A stretch of DNA of 6,385 bases from Sedimentisphaerales bacterium (GTDB lineage: Bacteria > Planctomycetota > Phycisphaerae > Sedimentisphaerales > SM23-30), in assembly GCA_030636065.1 (NCBI GenBank), contig DAOVXR010000107.1, forward strand, positions 1-6,385. The letters are read 5' to 3'. The notes under the pieces were generated by a model. The model was not told the origin of the DNA. It saw nothing but the letters and a program-made list of their open reading frames with translations, and ran no database searches. Below are positions 4,531 through 6,385 of the stretch, in pieces. The first letter of the stretch is position 1. Every line of letters starts with the position of its first letter. The position numbers and the translations under genes were made by a program.

Positions 4531-4833
4531 ATGAGATTTTTTACACAGAGATTTTCCGCCTATCGGCAGGGTTGCCAAAACGGCAGTGATTTTTGTTCGC
4601 CTTTTTCCGCGATGTCCCGGCGGGCGGCGATGGGGCTGGCGATGGCAGGGCTGTTACTGGTCGGCATTGGGGTATTGGTGTTATTGTTCCCGCTGGCACT
4701 TGCTGTTTTTGTGGCATTTGTCTTTTTTCTGGCGGCGATGGGATGTCTGCGGTGGGCGTGGGTGGTTTATCGAAGCGGCCGTCCAGAAAGTCGGCATGTC
4801 AAACATGTTGACGTCGAGACACGAAGAATATAA
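4531..4833 (+). CDS. Small two-helix membrane protein, function unknown
   Basis: A 100-residue protein. Residues 1-31 are polar and unremarkable. Residues 32-53 (AAMGLAMAGLLLVGIGVLVLLF) and about 55-80 (LALAVFVAFVFFLAAMG... WAWVVY) are hydrophobic and separated by Pro54, forming a membrane hairpin. The C-terminal 20 residues are charged and basic (RSGRPESRHVKHVDVETRRI). The start at 4531 is backed by a promoter 36 bases upstream and an AAGGTG ribosome site. However, codons 9-13 lie in a damaged copy of the TCCGCC palindrome (4555-4569), so the first 27 residues may be a repeat-derived extension of an older 73-residue protein starting at Met28 (MSRRAAMGL). It stands alone between the REP unit and the ligase gene. 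I do not recognise the family and other frames here show no competing gene. Confidence 0.55.
   Translation: MRFFTQRFSAYRQGCQNGSDFCSPFSAMSRRAAMGLAMAGLLLVGIGVLVLLFPLALAVFVAFVFFLAAMGCLRWAWVVYRSGRPESRHVKHVDVETRRI
4555..4569. repeat. Damaged TCCGCC palindrome inside a coding region
   Basis: TCCGCC-TAT-CGGCAGG keeps the left arm and TAT loop of the 15-bp palindrome family, but the right arm has lost a G and changed. It lies within the N-terminal codons of the small membrane protein gene. Confidence 0.45.
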
Positions 4834-4856
4834 AGCATTTTTAGCCATGAATTAAC

Positions 4857-5000
4857 ACGAATAAAGAGAAGAGAAAAACAGATTGAACAGAAGATAGCGA
4901 AGGAAACGAAGAAGAAGAGATAACAGCCACAAAAAAGCTCAAAAGGCACAGAAAAAAAAGTGGTGAGTTGTGAGAAAGAGAGAAGAAAAAAGAGTTGAAC
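4857..5000 (+). other. Purine-rich, strand-asymmetric spacer
   Basis: After the small membrane gene the plus strand is dominated by A and G (AAGAGAAGAG, GAAACGAAGAAGAAGAGA, GAGAAAGAGAGAAG) with few C or T. The opposite-strand open frames are Phe/Ser/Leu-rich products of this bias and are not genes. No promoter or terminator is evident within it. Confidence 0.6.
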
Positions 5001-5084
5001 GTCCAATCCGCCTGCGGCGGATCGAATTCAAGAAATATTGAATAAAGAAGAAATGAGGAATCAATGACGAATAACGGAAAGCCG
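4973..5084 (+). repeat. Composite dispersed repeat, copy 2
   Basis: It has the same order of elements as 1643-1765: AGAAAGAGAGAAG lead, TTGAACGTC, palindrome TCCGCC-TGC-GGCGGA, AAGAAAT, GAGGAATCAAT, AATGACGAATAA and GAAAGCCG. It lacks about 8 bases before the palindrome relative to copy 1. It ends 6 bases before the ribosome site of the ligase gene, so it forms part of that gene's leader. Confidence 0.65.
5007..5021. repeat. 15-bp palindrome, TCCGCC stem, TGC loop
   Basis: A perfect TCCGCC/GGCGGA stem with loop TGC, the third intact copy in the window, 85 bases before the ligase start codon. Confidence 0.8.
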
Positions 5085-5106
5085 AATATCAAGGAGAAGA
5101 CGGCAG

Positions 5107-6385
5107 ATGAGTAGCAATAACAAAAGTTCAATAAGTGAGTTCCATCCTGTCAGCGCGCCAGACTATATCCCGATCGCTCAGTTGCGGGAGTTGCAGTTGG
5201 CTCGGCTGAAAACAATTGTCGATCGTGCATACGAACATGTCGAATTGTTCCACGGACGCATGACAGAACGGGGGCTGACCCCCCTGGCCCTGAAGTCGCT
5301 TGACGATATTACCAAGCTGCCCTTCACGGTCAAGGCCGATCTGCGGGACACATACCCTTATGGCATGTTCGCCAGTCCGATGCGAGAAGTGGTGCGTCTG
5401 CATGCCTCAAGCGGAACGACCGGCAAACCAATCGTAGTATCCTATACCAAGGCAGATATAGAAGTCTGGACCAAGGCAATGATGCGGACGTTCGCGTCCT
5501 GCGGGCTGCATGGAGGCGACATTATCCAGAATTCATACGGCTACGGACTGTTCACGGGTGGGCTGGGCGCCCATTATGGCGCAGAAGGACTGGGGGCGAC
5601 GGTTATCCCAACTTCGGGCGGTAATACCGAACGACAAATAATGGTTATGAAAGATTTCGGTGTAACGGCTATCTGCTGTACGCCGAGCTATTTCGTATAT
5701 ATTATCGAGCGGGCAGCCGAGATGGGGATCGACATCAAAGACCTGCCAATACGAGCGGGGGTCTTCGGAGCGGAGCCGTGGACCGATGAAATGAGAAAGT
5801 TTATCGAACGCGAAAGCGGCATCAAAGCATACGACATATACGGCCTGACGGAAATAACAGGGCCGGGTGTAGGAATCGAATGCTCCGAACAAAGCGGACT
5901 GCATATCTTCGAAGACTATTTTTATCCTGAAATTATCGACCCGGAAAGCGGTGAGCCGCTACCTGAAGGCGAAGAGGGAGAACTGGTTCTTACGACACTG
6001 TGCAAAATGGCTATGCCGATGATTCGGTACCGTACGCGCGATATCACCCGGATAATAACAGAACCGTGCCCGTGCGGCAGAACCATCCGACGCATTCAAC
6101 GCATAAGCAGAAGAAGCGATGATATGTTTATCATCCGAGGCGTTAATGTCTTTCCGTCCCAGATCGAAGAGGCGTTGTTGAAGATCGAAGGTACACTGCC
6201 CCATTATCAGATCATACTGACACGGGAAAAAGGTCTGGACAATATCGAAGTGCAGGTGGAAGTAACACCGGAAGTGTTCAGCGACAAAGTACGCGCCCTG
6301 GAAGACTTTCAGAATAAACTATCCCAATCCGTCCATAGCATTATCGGGATACGCGCCGATGTGCAACTGGTCGAACCACACACAA
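5107..6385 (+). CDS. paaK: Phenylacetate-CoA ligase (3' end missing)
   Basis: 426 codons are present and no stop is reached. The family is usually about 430-440 residues, so only the last few are missing. The enzyme activates phenylacetate or related arylacetates with ATP and CoA to the acyl-CoA, AMP and diphosphate, in the cytoplasm. In anaerobes it often works with indolepyruvate ferredoxin oxidoreductase, which is not seen here. Motifs of the adenylate-forming superfamily: phosphate loop SSGTTGKP (101-108), GAEPW (221-225), DIYGLTE (243-249), then the PaaK-typical RYRTRD (307-312) and [19 protein letters not shown] (337-355). A CPCGR motif (321-325) precedes the C-terminal domain. The usual GRSDD hinge reads RRSDD here, a Gly-to-Arg change. 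The C-terminal catalytic lysine region would lie beyond the edge. ATG at 5107 is chosen for AAGGAG (5091-5096), 10 bases upstream, and because the N-terminus aligns with the family length. Substrate (phenylacetate versus indoleacetate) cannot be told. Confidence 0.93.
   Translation, partial: MSSNNKSSISEFHPVSAPDYIPIAQLRELQLARLKTIVDRAYEHVELFHGRMTERGLTPLALKSLDDITKLPFTVKADLRDTYPYGMFASPMREVVRLHASSGTTGKPIVVSYTKADIEVWTKAMMRTFASCGLHGGDIIQNSYGYGLFTGGLGAHYGAEGLGATVIPTSGGNTERQIMVMKDFGVTAICCTPSYFVYIIERAAEMGIDIKDLPIRAGVFGAEPWTDEMRKFIERESGIKAYDIYGLTEITGPGVGIECSEQSGLHIFEDYFYPEIIDPESGEPLPEGEEGELVLTTLCKMAMPMIRYRTRDITRIITEPCPCGRTIRRIQRISRRSDDMFIIRGVNVFPSQIEEALLKIEGTLPHYQIILTREKGLDNIEVQVEVTPEVFSDKVRALEDFQNKLSQSVHSIIGIRADVQLVEPHT

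Noticed and set aside
4808..4834. Possible promoter TTGACG...TATAAA for the ligase gene
   Set aside because: The spacer is only 15 bases and the site is about 270 bases from the start codon, inside the previous gene's end. It is weaker than the 17-base promoter at 4466.
4767..5131. Phe/Ser/Leu-rich minus-strand frames
   Set aside because: They are products of the purine bias of the plus strand. They resemble membrane proteins only because TTC/TCT/CTT codons encode such residues.
5128..6204. Minus-strand frames opposite the ligase gene
   Set aside because: They are shadows of the long plus-strand frame with clear adenylate-forming motifs.

Overview
The window reads like the chromosome of an anaerobic, Planctomycetes-like bacterium (possibly Phycisphaerae or a relative). 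This is an inference from gene style: Gly/Arg-rich secreted proteins beside a membrane-anchored anti-sigma-like protein, a stand-alone phenylacetate-CoA ligase, and intergenic DNA full of small palindromes. No rRNA or marker gene is present to confirm it. I see no tRNA, rRNA, CRISPR array or phage gene.

Left part (1-1466, minus strand): three genes read leftwards. The first (924-1466) encodes a single-pass membrane protein resembling an anti-sigma factor. It overlaps the second (488-976), a secreted Gly/Arg/Met-rich repeat protein, by 53 bases. The third (from 442, running off the left edge) is a secreted protein with a Gly/Arg-rich head and a helical tail. The second and third share a signal peptide plus GRG-rich head and probably form one envelope-related operon with the first. 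No sigma factor gene is visible.

Middle (1467-3724): a 355-base repeat-rich gap, then a minus-strand gene (1822-2847) for a membrane protein of unknown function with a propeller-like extracytoplasmic part, then almost 900 bases without a gene. That long gap is a dense collection of small hairpins of several families.

Right middle (3493-4330): the most interesting unit. A single-domain HUH transposase of the IS200/REP-associated (RAYT) type (3725-4183) sits between two arrays of hairpins. The hairpins are built from variable GC stems around a nearly constant GTT loop. The upstream array begins with a copy of the last codons of the transposase gene itself. A second, sequence-diverged version of the same three-hairpin layout lies at 3103-3183, with compensating stem changes. 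Together these look like a REP/RAYT system with at least two REP lineages.

Right part (4466-6385, plus strand): a good sigma70-type promoter drives a small two-helix membrane protein (4531-4833). A purine-rich, repeat-containing spacer follows, then a nearly complete phenylacetate-CoA ligase (5107 to the right edge), which would activate arylacetates to CoA thioesters.
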